This document shows, piece after piece, positions 1 to 9,900 of a stretch of DNA of 49,822 nt; positions within the stretch are counted from its first letter, which is position 1; each line of letters starts with the position of its first letter. Below the pieces are notes generated by a model. That model worked only from the letters and a program-made list of their open reading frames with translations, searched no databases and was not told where the DNA came from. A program made the position numbers and the translations under genes. Source of the stretch: DATKPA01 sp051955985 (GTDB lineage Bacteria > Planctomycetota > Phycisphaerae > WQYP01); NCBI GenBank assembly GCA_051955985.1, contig JBQCGD010000150.1, positions 1 to 49,822 of the forward strand, given 5' to 3'.

Positions 1-198
1 GACGACTTTTTCCAATGGACATCGAGTCCGACGTACAGCATATGCAAGCCTCCTTTCGCTTTAGACCTCGTGCTGTGGTGCACTCTTGTGATTGTGCCAT
101 TGGGGCTAACCCGATTGCGAGGCTTGCTTCATAGTGTCACGAAGAATGCCGGGGGAGGTGAGAGGGAGGCGCGAGTGGAACGCTGGCTCTGGAAATAA
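1..198 (+). CDS. C-terminal fragment of an unidentified membrane protein (5' cut by window edge)
   Basis: Frame 1 is open from the first base to a TAA at 196-198, giving 65 residues. The fragment has one hydrophobic stretch (residues about 24-42, ALDLVLWCTLVIVPLGLTR) followed by a basic and acidic tail ending in VERWLWK. This looks like the last transmembrane helix and cytoplasmic tail of a longer protein. The family cannot be named from so little sequence. The reading frame could be chance in GC-rich DNA, but its amino-acid mix is not the Arg/Pro/Ala-only mix of shadow frames here. Downstream, 199-308 is non-coding and separates it from a convergent gene. Confidence 0.45.
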   Translation, partial: DDFFQWTSSPTYSICKPPFALDLVLWCTLVIVPLGLTRLRGLLHSVTKNAGGGEREARVERWLWK

Positions 199-308
199 AG
201 GTTAGAAACTGGGGATTACAGAGAGCACCTAGTAGGCACAGAACAACGCGCGGGGGGTGCTAAACTGTTACATTTGAGGATAAAGATAAAGATGAAGACT
301 GGGAGTGG

Positions 309-1229
309 TTAGGTGGGGCGGGGGTTTTGAATGGGAGGGATGGAGGCGGCGATGGTGGCGAGTTTGGCGGTTTGTTCGGGGGTGACGAAGAGGCGGTAGG
401 CGAGGGGGGTATTCTTGATGCGGGTGCGGCCGTTGGATTCGCGGACGAAGCGGGTGCGTTGGAGGGTGAGGGTCTGGGTATTGTCGCAGGCGGGGCAGCC
501 TTCGAGGAGGAGGCAGCACCAGCGGTCGTCTTCTAGATCGCGCGGGGAAACGGCGGAGAGGGCGTCGAGGTTGCCGGCGAGGAGCGCGGCCTGGAGTTCG
601 GGGATGTGGTCGTCGCGGAACTCCATGAGGATGCGGCGGGTGCCCCATTTTTTGCAGTGTTCGCAGAAGACGCGTTTGCCGGAGCGGGCGGTGGCGATTT
701 TGAGGGCGAAGCCGAAGATGCCGGCGGCCTCGGCGAGCCAGAAGAGGGCGAGGAGGGGGCCGGTTACTTCCTCGCCGAGGAGGGTGTAGGCGCCGTGGTG
801 GTAGAGGATGACGATGAAGTAGACGAGCGCGAGGGGGTTGAGGCTTTTGAGGGGTGAGGTGAGGTGGTTGGAGTAGAGGGCGAGGTGGAAGAGCCAGCCG
901 GCCCAGGCGAAGTAGAGTGCGACGCAGCAGGAGGCGAGCGTTGTGAAGAGGTTGAAGATACGGGAGCGGGAGCCGAGGGCTTCGAGGAGGGAGGCGTTGA
1001 GGAGGCCGAGGAGAGCGCCGGTGGCGGCGACGGTGAGGAGTTCGCCGACGAAGAGCATGTAGATGAAGCGGAGGAGGTGGCAGAAGAATTCGAGCATTCC
1101 GGCGGCGAAGCCGATGGCGGCGGCGAGGAGGAGGCAGAGGGGGATGCCGATGGCGAAGGCCTGGGGGGAGATGAGGCCGGAGAGGCGGTAGTTGCTGGGG
1201 CGGCCGGGGTGGTACTGGAGTTCGGTCAT
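309..1229 (-). CDS. Multipass membrane protein with C-terminal zinc-ribbon-like cysteine pairs
   Basis: This 306-residue protein has about five hydrophobic segments in its first 190 residues (for example around AIGIPLCLLLAAAIGFAAG and YFIVILYHHGAYTLLG). A soluble C-terminal part follows, with two cysteine pairs, CEHC and CPAC, about 55 residues apart, which could form one zinc knuckle. The frame stays open upstream to 1346, but the ATG at 1227-1229 (MTELQYHPGR) is preferred because the upstream residues are Arg-rich and unlike a protein start. It is divergent from the response regulator at 1360. Function is unknown. A similar layout of cysteine pair plus membrane segments recurs at 21399-21995. 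Confidence 0.7.
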   Translation of the reverse strand: MTELQYHPGRPSNYRLSGLISPQAFAIGIPLCLLLAAAIGFAAGMLEFFCHLLRFIYMLFVGELLTVAATGALLGLLNASLLEALGSRSRIFNLFTTLASCCVALYFAWAGWLFHLALYSNHLTSPLKSLNPLALVYFIVILYHHGAYTLLGEEVTGPLLALFWLAEAAGIFGFALKIATARSGKRVFCEHCKKWGTRRILMEFRDDHIPELQAALLAGNLDALSAVSPRDLEDDRWCCLLLEGCPACDNTQTLTLQRTRFVRESNGRTRIKNTPLAYRLFVTPEQTAKLATIAASIPPIQNPRPT

Positions 1230-1327
1230 GGTGCATCTGCGAGAGACGTGAATGGCGACAGTAGTAATCGAGCGGCGGCGGGGAATCAATGAATTTCTGC
1301 GGAGGGCGCGGGTCCGGGGGGATCGGC

Positions 1328-1333
1328 TATAGT
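1328..1333 (+). promoter_or_regulatory. Possible -10 element of the response-regulator gene
   Basis: The hexamer TATAGT matches TATAAT at five of six positions and would start transcription near 1340, about 20 bases before the preferred ATG at 1360. No convincing -35 hexamer is visible 16-18 bases upstream, so this is weak. The same hexamer occurs at 2262-2267, just before the efflux operon. Confidence 0.3.
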
Positions 1334-1359
1334 GAACGTGACTCATGATGGAGCGTGGT

Positions 1360-2007
1360 ATGACGCAGGCAGAGAATCCTTCGACGTCGGTGATCCGGGT
1401 GTTGTGCGTGGATGATCATCCGCTGGTGCGGAAGGGGATCGCGTCGATCCTGGCGACGGAGGGGGATGTGCAACTGGTGGCGGAGGGGGCGAACGGGCGG
1501 GAGGCGGTGGCGTTGTTTGAGAAGCATCGGCCGGACGTGACGTTGATGGATTTGCGGATGCCGGTGATGGATGGGATCGGGGCGGTGCAGGCGATACGGC
1601 GGATTGCGCCGGAGGCGAAGATCATTGCGTTGACGAGTTATGACGGGGACCAGGATATCCAGAAGGCGCTGCAGGCGGGGGTGCGGGGGTATTTGTTGAA
1701 GGAGATGGTGCACACGGAGGTGCTGCGGGCGATTCGGGCGGTGCATGCGGGGCAGAAGCTGATGCCGGCGGAGGTGGTGGAGAAGCTGGCGGAGCATTTT
1801 CCATCGTCGACGCTGACGGCGCGGGAGACGGAAGTGCTGGGGCTGGTAGCGAAGGGGATGTCGAACAAGGAGGTTGCGGAGCAGTTGGGGACGGCGGACG
1901 GGACGGTGAAGATTCACGTGCAGAATATCCTGGCGAAGCTGGGGGCGGCGGATCGGACGCATGCGGTGACGATTGCGATGCAGCGGGGGATTTTGCACTT
2001 GGGGTGA
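1360..2007 (+). CDS. NarL/FixJ (LuxR)-type response regulator
   Basis: A two-domain DNA-binding response regulator of about 215 residues. The receiver domain shows the acidic pair in CVDDH, the phospho-acceptor Asp in VTLMDLRMP (residue 64 from this start), the Thr/Ser of ALTSYD and the conserved Lys in GYLLKE. The C-terminal LuxR-type helix-turn-helix follows (LTARETEVLGLVAKG, then NKEVAEQLG and HVQNILAKLG). The ATG at 1360 is chosen because GGAG lies six bases upstream at 1350-1353. The alternative ATG at 1345 has no ribosome-binding site. There is no histidine kinase next to it, so it is an orphan. It lies directly upstream of the efflux operon at 2291, which it might regulate, but this is inference from position only. 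Confidence 0.92.
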   Translation: MTQAENPSTSVIRVLCVDDHPLVRKGIASILATEGDVQLVAEGANGREAVALFEKHRPDVTLMDLRMPVMDGIGAVQAIRRIAPEAKIIALTSYDGDQDIQKALQAGVRGYLLKEMVHTEVLRAIRAVHAGQKLMPAEVVEKLAEHFPSSTLTARETEVLGLVAKGMSNKEVAEQLGTADGTVKIHVQNILAKLGAADRTHAVTIAMQRGILHLG

Positions 2008-2024
2008 GGGGAGGGGGGGAGAGG

Positions 2025-2147
2025 CAAGAATCAAGAATTGAGAATTGAGAAGTGGGGGAGGGGGGGTGGGGCAAGAAGTGAGGGGGTGGGGCGTTTGGAT
2101 TGTTTTTGGTTCTTTCTTGGTTCTTGCTTCTTGGTTCTTGATTCTGG
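2025..2147. repeat. Low-complexity inverted repeat between regulator and efflux operon
   Basis: AGAATCAAGAA at 2027-2037 is repeated exactly as TTCTTGATTCT at 2135-2145. The flanks are tandem-like variants (AATTGAG twice at 2036-2049; TTCTTGG/TTCTTGC/TTCTTGG at 2114-2140). A purine-rich GC stretch lies between. The arms could pair across about 100 bases. AT-rich heptad-like sequence is out of character for this genome. It may be the end of a dispersed intergenic repeat or part of a terminator for the regulator gene. Confidence 0.5.
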
Positions 2148-2160
2148 ATGTGTGGTATAG

Positions 2161-2178
2161 CTATGCCGAACGGCATAG
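2161..2178. promoter_or_regulatory. Perfect inverted repeat, possible operator
   Basis: CTATGCCG is followed by AA and then its exact reverse complement CGGCATAG. The 18-base dyad lies about 110 bases before the efflux adaptor start, in the only sizeable intergenic space of the operon. The size and symmetry fit a dimeric repressor site, but no regulator of TetR or MarR type is encoded nearby in this window. Confidence 0.5.
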
Positions 2179-2207
2179 GGGTTCGCCTGTCGTTTGGCAG
2201 TGGTCGA

Positions 2208-2228
2208 AATAGGGAAGAGTTCCCTATT
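2208..2228. promoter_or_regulatory. Perfect 9-base inverted repeat, possible operator
   Basis: AATAGGGAA, a 3-base spacer GAG, then TTCCCTATT. This 21-base dyad is perfect over nine pairs per arm and is followed by a purine-rich stretch rather than a T-run, so it does not look like a terminator. It is the strongest of three dyads between the response regulator and the efflux operon. Confidence 0.55.
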
Positions 2229-2241
2229 GTGGAGGAGGCGT

Positions 2242-2267
2242 CTTTTGCCAAAAGTGGCGCTTATAGT
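2242..2267 (+). promoter_or_regulatory. Short dyad and possible -10 element before the efflux operon
   Basis: CTTTTG-C-CAAAAG at 2242-2254 is a compact inverted repeat. TATAGT at 2262-2267 follows eight bases later and is a five-of-six match to the -10 consensus. A start near 2274 would give a very short leader to the GTG at 2291. The dyad would then overlap the -35/-10 spacer, a usual repressor position. No good -35 hexamer is seen. Confidence 0.35.
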
Positions 2268-2290
2268 TGTGTGATGCGGATGGTTGACTC

Positions 2291-3820
2291 GTGAGCGTGA
2301 TGAAGACTGAGAAAGTGGATGTGGAATCGGTGCGGGTGGTGGATCCGGAGCCGCCGATGTTGCCGGGGCGAGTGACGCGTCCGGCGGCGGTGTCGGGGGT
2401 GCGTCCTGCGGCGCAGAAGAAGAAGGGGTGGGGGGGGACGGTGGTGTGGTTGCTGGTGCTGGGGGCGCTGGGGGCGGGGATTTATTTCGGGTGGCCGTAT
2501 TTGACGAAGCTGCTGGAGGGGAATGCGCCAAAGGGGAGACCGCCGCGTCCGATGGCGCCGGTGGTGGTGGCGCCGGCGGAGCGTGGGGACCTGGCGTTGT
2601 ACCTGGATGAGATCGGGACGGTGGCGCCGTTGAACACGGTGACGGTGCGGACGCGGGTGGACGGGCAGTTGACGAAGGTGCTGTTCAAGGAAGGGCAGAT
2701 GGTGAAGGAAGGGGATCTGCTGGCGGAGATTGATCCGCGGCCGTTCCAGGTGCAGTTGGAGCAGGCGCAGGGGGCGTTGCAGAAGGACCAGGCGCTTTTG
2801 GAGAACGCGAAGGCGGACCTGGCGCGTTACGAGAAGGCGAAGGAGGCGGTGTCGGAGCAGTTGCTGACGACGGCGGCGGCGACGGTGCGGCAGTACGAGG
2901 GGAACATTGCGACGGACCAGGGGCAGATCAATGCGGCGAAGGTGAACTTGAGTTATTGCGAGATTCGTTCGCCGCTGACGGGGCGGGTGGGGTTGCGGCT
3001 GGTGGACCAGGGGAACATCGTGCATGCGTCGGATGCGAACGGGCTGGTGGTGATCACGCAGGAGCAGCCGATCACGGTGTATTTCAGCGTGCCGCAGGAT
3101 GAACTGCCGACGGTGCTGCCGAAGCTGCATGCGGGGGTACCGCTGAAGGTGGACGTGCTGGACCGGCTGCTGACGACGAAGCTGGGGAGCGGGACGGTGG
3201 TGGCGACGGACAGCGAGATTGATCCGACGACGGCGAGTTTGAAATTCCGGGCGGTGTGCGGGAATGAGTCGGGGATGCTGTTTCCGTCGCAGGCGGTGGA
3301 TGCGCGGCTGTACACGGACACGTTGAAGGACGTGGTGATCGTGCCGGCGGTGGCGGTGCAGATTGATGCGGATTCGCAGCCGTTTGTGTACGTGGTGAAG
3401 AAGGGGGCGGCGACGCAGCCGGCGGAAGGCGCGGAGGGGCAGGAGGGGGCGGGCCAGGCGTCGGAAGCTGGCGGTGCGGCGGCGAGAGGGGGCGGGGCGG
3501 GTGGTCGCGGGGCGACGGGGACGGTGGAGATGCGGACGGTGAAGGAGGGGCCGCAGGAGGGGGATCGGATTGTGATTGAGAGTGGGGTGGCGCCGGGGGA
3601 ATTGGTGGTGACGAAGGGGGTGGACAAGCTGCAGGACGGGGCGCGGGTGCAGATCGGGCGGGAGGAGGCGGGAGTGGAGGCGGCGACTTCGCAGGCGGCG
3701 CGGTCGGTGGCGGGAGAGACGGGGTCGGCGGGTGCGGCGACGCTGGACAAGACGGGGACGGGGAGCGGGGCGGGGGCGGGTGCGCGTGAAGGCGGGAGAA
3801 GGAAGAGACCGGCGAAATGA
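2291..3820 (+). CDS. RND efflux periplasmic adaptor (MdtA/MuxA type)
   Basis: A 509-residue membrane-fusion protein that would bridge the inner-membrane RND pumps encoded downstream to the outer-membrane channel. An N-terminal anchor helix lies at about residues 50-70 (TVVWLLVLGALGAGIYFGW). A lipoyl-like half motif follows (VRTRVDGQLTKVLFKEGQMV ... GDLLAEIDPRPF), then an alpha-hairpin (about 155-215), the second lipoyl half (YCEIRSPLTGRVG) and beta-barrel sequence including TDSEIDPTTASLKFRA, typical of MdtA relatives. The C-terminal about 100 residues are Gly/Ala-rich low complexity (AARGGGAGGRG), unusual for the family. It starts with GTG at 2291 (ATG at 2300 is an alternative). The stop overlaps the next gene's ATG (ATGA), so translation is probably coupled. 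Confidence 0.93.
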   Translation: MSVMKTEKVDVESVRVVDPEPPMLPGRVTRPAAVSGVRPAAQKKKGWGGTVVWLLVLGALGAGIYFGWPYLTKLLEGNAPKGRPPRPMAPVVVAPAERGDLALYLDEIGTVAPLNTVTVRTRVDGQLTKVLFKEGQMVKEGDLLAEIDPRPFQVQLEQAQGALQKDQALLENAKADLARYEKAKEAVSEQLLTTAAATVRQYEGNIATDQGQINAAKVNLSYCEIRSPLTGRVGLRLVDQGNIVHASDANGLVVITQEQPITVYFSVPQDELPTVLPKLHAGVPLKVDVLDRLLTTKLGSGTVVATDSEIDPTTASLKFRAVCGNESGMLFPSQAVDARLYTDTLKDVVIVPAVAVQIDADSQPFVYVVKKGAATQPAEGAEGQEGAGQASEAGGAAARGGGAGGRGATGTVEMRTVKEGPQEGDRIVIESGVAPGELVVTKGVDKLQDGARVQIGREEAGVEAATSQAARSVAGETGSAGAATLDKTGTGSGAGAGAREGGRRKRPAK

Positions 3821-6800
3821 ATCCGTCGCGGCCATTTATTCTGAGGCCGGTGGCGACGTCGCTGCTGATGGTGGCGATCCTGCTGGCGGGGCTGGTGGCG
3901 TTCCTGCAATTGCCGGTGTCGGCGTTGCCGGAGGTGGATTATCCGACGATCCAGATCCAGACGTTTTATCCTGGTGCGAGTCCTGCGGTGATGGCGTCGT
4001 CGGTGACGGCGCCATTGGAGCGGCAGTTCGGGCAGGTGCCGGGGCTGCAGCAGATGACGTCGACGAGCTCGCAGGGGAGCTCGGTGATCACGCTGCAGTT
4101 TTCGTTGAGTTTGAACATTGATGTGGCGGAGCAGCAGGTGCAGGCGGCGATCAATGCGTCGGGGACGTATTTGCCGAGGGATTTGCCGAACCCGCCGATT
4201 TACAGCAAGACCAATCCGGCGGATGCGCCGATCCTGACGCTGGCGTTGACGTCGAAGACGCTGCCGCTGGACCGGGTGGAGGATTTGGCGGACACGCGGC
4301 TGGCGCCGAAGATTTCGCAGGTGCCGGGGGTGGGGATGGTGAGCATCAGCGGGGGCCAGAAGCCGGCGGTGCGGATCCAGGTGAACCCGCTGGCGCTGGC
4401 GTCGATGGGGTTGAACCTGGAGGACGTGCGGACGGCGGTGTCGGCGGCGAACGTGAACCAGGCGAAGGGGAGTCTGGACGGGAGGAGCCAGAATTACACG
4501 ATCGGGGCGAACGATCAGCTTTTGTCGAGCAGCCAGTACAAGCCGCTGATCATTGCGTATCGCAACGGCGCGCCGGTGAAGCTGACGGATGTGGCGAGCG
4601 TGGTGGATGGGGCGGAAAACGTGGAGCAGGCGGCGTGGATGAACGACACGCCGGCGGTGATTTTGAACATCCAGCGGCAGCCGGGGGCGAACATTATTTC
4701 GGTGGTGGACCGGGTGAACCTGCTGCTGCCGCAGTTGAAGACGTCGCTGCCGTCGGCGGTGAACGTGGAGGTGCTGACGGACCGGACGGCGACGATTCGG
4801 GCGTCGGTGACGGATGTGGAGTTTGAGCTGGGGCTGACGGTGGCGCTGGTCGTGATGGTGATCTTTTTGTTCCTGCGGACGTTCGCGGCGACGATCATTC
4901 CGAGCGTGGCGGTGCCGCTGTCGATCATCGGGACATTCGGGGCGATGTACCTGCTGGGGTACAGCCTGAACAATTTGACGCTGATGGCGTTGACGATTTC
5001 GACGGGGTTCGTGGTGGACGATGCGATCGTGATGATCGAGAACATCGTGCGGTACATCGAGGACGGGGAGGCGCCGTTGAATGCGGCGTTGAAGGGGGCG
5101 GGGCAGATCGGGTTTACGATCGTGTCGTTGAGCGTGTCGCTGATTGCGGTGCTGATACCGCTGCTCTTCATGCCGGACATCGTGGGGCGGCTGTTCCGGG
5201 AATTTGCGGTGACGCTGAGCATCACGATCGTGGTGTCGGCGGGGGTGTCGCTGACGCTGACGCCGATGATGTGTGCGTTGCTTTTGAAGCACAAGCCGGC
5301 GTCGGAGCAGGGGTGGTTTTATCGTGCGTCGGAGTGGGGGTTTGAGCAGATCATCCGGTTTTACGGGTTCACGCTGCGGTTTGTGCTGCGGCACCAGTTT
5401 GTGACGCTGCTGGTGGCGATCGGGACGTTTGTGCTGACGATCCTGATGTTCATCGCGGTGCCGAAGGGGTTCTTCCCGGTGCAGGACACGGGGGTGATCC
5501 TGGGGGTATCGGAGGCGCCGGAGACGGTGTCGTTCGAGGCGATGGCGCAGCGGCAGCGGGCGCTGGCGGATGTGATCCTGAAGGACCCGGCGGTGGCGAG
5601 CATGTCGTCGTTCATCGGGGTGGACGGGACGAACACGACGATGAACAGCGGGCGGGTGCAGATCAACCTGAAGCCGCTGGAGGAGCGGGGGATCAGCGCG
5701 AGCGATGTGATCCGGCGGCTGCAGCCGGCGCTGGAGAAGGTGGAGGGAATCACGCTGTTCATGCAGCCGGTGCAGGACCTGACGGTGGAGGACCGGGTGA
5801 GCCGGACGCAGTTCCAGTACACGCTGGAGGATGCGGACACGGAGGAGCTGGCGCAATGGGTGCCGGTGTTCATGGACAAGCTCAAGACGCTGCCGGAGCT
5901 GACGGACGTGGCGAACGACGAGCAGAACGGGGGGCTGCAGGCGGAGCTGGTGATCGACCGGGACATGGCGGCGCGGTTCGGGATCACGCCGCAGAACATT
6001 GATGATGCGCTGTACGACGCGTTCGGGCAGCGGCAGGTGTCGACGATGTTCACGCAGTTGAACCAGTACCACGTGATCCTGGAGGCGCGGCCGCAGTTTC
6101 AGCGGCAGCCGCAGGACCTGGAGCACATCTACATCAAGACGGCGACGAGCGGTGCGGTGCCGCTGAGCGCGTTCACGAAGATGGTGTTGCATAGCGCGCC
6201 ATTGGCGATCAACCACCAGGGGCAGTTTCCCGTGGTGACGGTGTCGTTCAACCTGGCGCCGGGGGCGTCGCTGGGGGGCGCGGTGAAGGCGGTGAACGAG
6301 GCGGCGGCGGAAATCGGGATGCCGGCGAGCATCCAGACGGGGTTCCAGGGGACGGCGGCGGCCTTTGAGGGATCGCTGCAGAACGAGTGGCTGCTGATCA
6401 TCGCGGCGCTGGTGACGGTGTACATCGTGCTGGGGGTGCTGTACGAAAGCTACATCCACCCGATGACGATTCTCTCGACGCTGCCCTCTGCGGCGGTGGG
6501 GGCGCTGCTGGCGCTGTTCATTACGCGGAATGATTTCAGCGTGATCGCGCTGATCGGCATCATCCTGCTGCTGGGGATCGTGGAGAAGAACGCGATCATG
6601 ATGATCGATTTTGCGCTGGATGCGGAGCGGAGCCAGGGGAAGACGCCGCTGGATGCGATCTACCAGGCATGCCTGCTGCGATTCCGGCCGATCTTGATGA
6701 CGACGATGGCGGCGCTGCTGGCGGGGGTTCCGCTGGCGCTGGGGACGGGGACGGGATCGGAGTTGCGGCGGCCGCTGGGGATCACGATGATCGGCGGGCT

Positions 6801-6948
6801 GATTTTCAGCCAGATGCTGACGTTGTACACGACGCCGGTGGTGTACCTGGCGTTTGACCGGCTGGCGCGGCGGTTCGGCGGCAAGTCGCTGCCGGAGACG
6901 GGGGAGGCGAGCGGGGGGGAGGACGGGGTGGAGGTTCAGCCGGCATGA
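3817..6948 (+). CDS. RND multidrug efflux permease, first of a pair (MdtB/MuxB type)
   Basis: A 1043-residue inner-membrane proton/drug antiporter of the HAE-1 RND family, of full family length. It begins MNPSRPFILRPVATSLLMVA with the first transmembrane helix. The proton-relay acidic pair is present in TGFVVDDAIVMIEN (TM4), and the matching Lys of TM10 in GIVEKNAIMMIDFA. Two large periplasmic loops lie between TM1-2 and TM7-8, as in AcrB. It overlaps the adaptor by four bases before it and the second permease by four bases after it. The two-permease arrangement matches MdtABC and MuxABC, in which a B/C heterotrimer forms the pump. The substrate cannot be told from sequence. Confidence 0.95.
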   Translation: MNPSRPFILRPVATSLLMVAILLAGLVAFLQLPVSALPEVDYPTIQIQTFYPGASPAVMASSVTAPLERQFGQVPGLQQMTSTSSQGSSVITLQFSLSLNIDVAEQQVQAAINASGTYLPRDLPNPPIYSKTNPADAPILTLALTSKTLPLDRVEDLADTRLAPKISQVPGVGMVSISGGQKPAVRIQVNPLALASMGLNLEDVRTAVSAANVNQAKGSLDGRSQNYTIGANDQLLSSSQYKPLIIAYRNGAPVKLTDVASVVDGAENVEQAAWMNDTPAVILNIQRQPGANIISVVDRVNLLLPQLKTSLPSAVNVEVLTDRTATIRASVTDVEFELGLTVALVVMVIFLFLRTFAATIIPSVAVPLSIIGTFGAMYLLGYSLNNLTLMALTISTGFVVDDAIVMIENIVRYIEDGEAPLNAALKGAGQIGFTIVSLSVSLIAVLIPLLFMPDIVGRLFREFAVTLSITIVVSAGVSLTLTPMMCALLLKHKPASEQGWFYRASEWGFEQIIRFYGFTLRFVLRHQFVTLLVAIGTFVLTILMFIAVPKGFFPVQDTGVILGVSEAPETVSFEAMAQRQRALADVILKDPAVASMSSFIGVDGTNTTMNSGRVQINLKPLEERGISASDVIRRLQPALEKVEGITLFMQPVQDLTVEDRVSRTQFQYTLEDADTEELAQWVPVFMDKLKTLPELTDVANDEQNGGLQAELVIDRDMAARFGITPQNIDDALYDAFGQRQVSTMFTQLNQYHVILEARPQFQRQPQDLEHIYIKTATSGAVPLSAFTKMVLHSAPLAINHQGQFPVVTVSFNLAPGASLGGAVKAVNEAAAEIGMPASIQTGFQGTAAAFEGSLQNEWLLIIAALVTVYIVLGVLYESYIHPMTILSTLPSAAVGALLALFITRNDFSVIALIGIILLLGIVEKNAIMMIDFALDAERSQGKTPLDAIYQACLLRFRPILMTTMAALLAGVPLALGTGTGSELRRPLGITMIGGLIFSQMLTLYTTPVVYLAFDRLARRFGGKSLPETGEASGGEDGVEVQPA

Positions 6949-9900
6949 GCCTTTCGTCGCCATTTATTCGAAGGCCTGTGGGGACGGCGCTCTTGACGAT
7001 TGCGATTGCGCTGGCGGGGATCATCGCTTATTTTTACCTGCCGGTGGCGCCGCTGCCGGAGGTGGAGTTTCCGACGATTTCGGTGCAAGCGAACCTGCCG
7101 GGGGCGAGCCCGGAGACGATGGCGTCTTCGGTGGCGACGCCGCTGGAGCGGCAGTTCGGGCGGATCGCGGGGGTGACGGAGATGACCTCCTCGAGCGGGC
7201 TGGGTTCGACGGGCATCACGCTGCAGTTCGACCTGAGCCGGGACATCGACGGGGCGGGGCGGGACGTGCAGGCGGCGATCAACGCGGCGGCGGGGCAGTT
7301 GCCGGCGAACCTGCCGAGCAAGCCACATTGGCACAAGTACAACCCGTCCGATGCGCCGATCCTGATCCTGGGGGTGACCTCGAAGATCTACGACAAGCCG
7401 CGTATTTACGATGCGGTTTCCTCGGTGCTGGGGCAGAAGCTTTCACAGGTGGAGGGGGTTGGGCAGGTGGGCTTCGGCGGGGGGGCGAACCCGGCGGTGC
7501 GCGTCGAGATCAATCCGTCGCGGCTGAACAACATGGGGTTGAGCCTTGAGGATGTGCGGACGGTGCTGTCGAGTGCGAATGCGAACCGGCCGAAGGGATC
7601 GCTCTCGGACGGCGAGCGGACGTACTCGTTGAGCACGACGGACCAGTTGCTGACGGCGAAGGAGTATCGGCCGCTGGTGGTGGGGTATCACAACGGTTCC
7701 ACGGTGCGGCTGTCGGATGTCGCGGACGTGGTGGACTCGGTGGAGGACATCCGCACGACGGGGTTGCTCAACGGGAAGCCGGCGGTGCTGGTGTTCATTC
7801 GCCGGCAGCCGGGGGCGAACATCATTGGGACGGTGAACCGGATCCTGGCGCTGATGCCGGAGCTGCAGGCGTCGATTCCTGCGGCGATGAAGATCCAGGT
7901 GGCGGTGGACCGGACGACGAGCATCCGGGCGTCGGTGCAGGATGTGGAGATCACGCTGGTGCTGGCGATTGGGCTGGTGGTGCTGGTGGTGTTCTTTTTC
8001 CTGCGCGATTTCCGCACGACGCTGATTCCGAGCGTCGCGGTGCCGGTGTCGCTCATCGGCACGTTCGGGGTGATGTACCTGATCGGCTACACGATCGACA
8101 ACCTTTCGCTGATGGCGATGACGATTGCGACGGGGTTCGTAGTGGATGATGCGATTGTGGTGATCGAGAACATCACGCGGCACCTGGAGGAAGGGCTTTC
8201 GCCGCGCGAGGCGGCGCTGAAAGGGGCGAGCGAGATCGGTTTCACGGTGCTGTCGATCAGCATTTCGCTGGTGGCGGTGTTCCTGCCGATTTTGATGATG
8301 TCGGGGATCGTGGGGCGGCTGTTCCGGGAGTTCGCGGTGACGCTGTCGGTGGCGGTGATGATTTCGCTGCTGATTTCGCTCACGACGACGCCGATGATGT
8401 GCGCCACGATGTTGCGGCGGCATGACAAGGAGAAGGAAGGGTGGATCAAGCGGTGGGCGGGGCGGATGGATGACCTGGTGATCGCGGCGTACCGGTGGAG
8501 CCTGGGGCGGGTGCTGAGCCATCCCCTGGCGATGCTGCTTGTGACGATCGGCACCGTGGGGTTGACGGCGTATCTGTACATCATCGTGCCCAAGACGCTT
8601 TTCCCGGAGCAGGACATCGGCCGCATGGCGGGAACGATTGAGACGGACCAGGACACGTCGTACCGGCAGATGAAAGGGATCGTGGGGCAATTCGTGGACG
8701 TGGTGAACAAGGAGCCGTCGGTGATGACGGTGGCGGCATTTGCGGGGGGCGGCACGGCGAACAACGGATGGATGTTCATCACGCTCAAGCCGCTGGGGGA
8801 GCGGAAGGAGAGCACGGCGCAGGTGATGGGGCGTCTGCGTGCGAAGTTGTCGCACATCCCGGGGGCGACGCTTTTCCTGCAGCCGATCCAGGACCTGCAT
8901 TTCGGCGGGCGGGCAAGCAGCGCGCAGTTCCAGTACACGCTGCAGGGGGACAACCTGCCGGACATTGCGCTGTGGGCGCCGCGGGTGATGGAGAAGATGC
9001 GGTCGCTGCCGGGCATCGTGGACCTGACGAGCGACCAGAAGGACAAGGGATTGCAGGCGTCGCTGGTGATCGACCGGGAGGCGGCCTCGCGGCTGGGGGT
9101 TTCGGCGCAGGCGATCGATGCGACGCTGTACGATGCGTTCGGGCAGCGGCAGGTGTCGACGATGTATTACCCGCTGAACCAGTACCACGTGGTGATGGAG
9201 GTGACGGAGCCGTTCCGGGACGATCCGGATTCGCTGAAGTATTTGTACGTGAAGTCGAACACGGGGGCGCTGGTGCCGCTGAGCACGTTTGCGAGCTACC
9301 AGAAGACGACGACGCAGTTGACGGTGAGCCACTCGGGGCTGTTTCCGTCGATCACAATTTCGTTCAACCTGCTGCCGGGGGTGTCGCTGAGCCAGGCGGT
9401 GGCGGAGATCCAGGATGCGACGCGGATGATGGGGATACCGGCGACGGTGCACGGGTCGTTTTCGGGGACGGCGCAGGCGTTCCAGTCGTCGCTGTCGAAC
9501 GAGCTGCTGCTGGTGCTGGCGGCGCTGGCGACGGTGTACATCGTGCTGGGGATTCTTTACGAGAGCTTTATTCACCCGATCACGATCCTTTCGACATTGC
9601 CTTCGGCGAGCGTGGGGGCGCTGCTGGCGCTCCTGGTGACGCACACGGAACTGAGCGTGATTGCGTTCATCGGCATCATCCTGCTGATCGGGATCGTGAA
9701 GAAGAATGCGATCATGATGATTGATTTTGCGCTGGATGCGGAGCGGCGCGAGCACCTGACGCCGCGGGACGCGATTTTCGCCGCGTGCATGCTGCGGTTC
9801 CGGCCGATTACGATGACGACGATGGCGGCGCTGCTGGGCGGGTTGCCGCTGGCGATCGGCGCGGGGATGGGGGGCGAGCTGCGGCGGCCGCTGGGGATTA

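Noticed and set aside
2953..6963. Open minus-strand frame of 1336 codons opposite the adaptor and first RND permease
   Set aside because: Made of Arg, His, Gln and Pro, with no domain, opposite a clear RND permease. Long antisense frames are expected in strongly G-skewed coding DNA.
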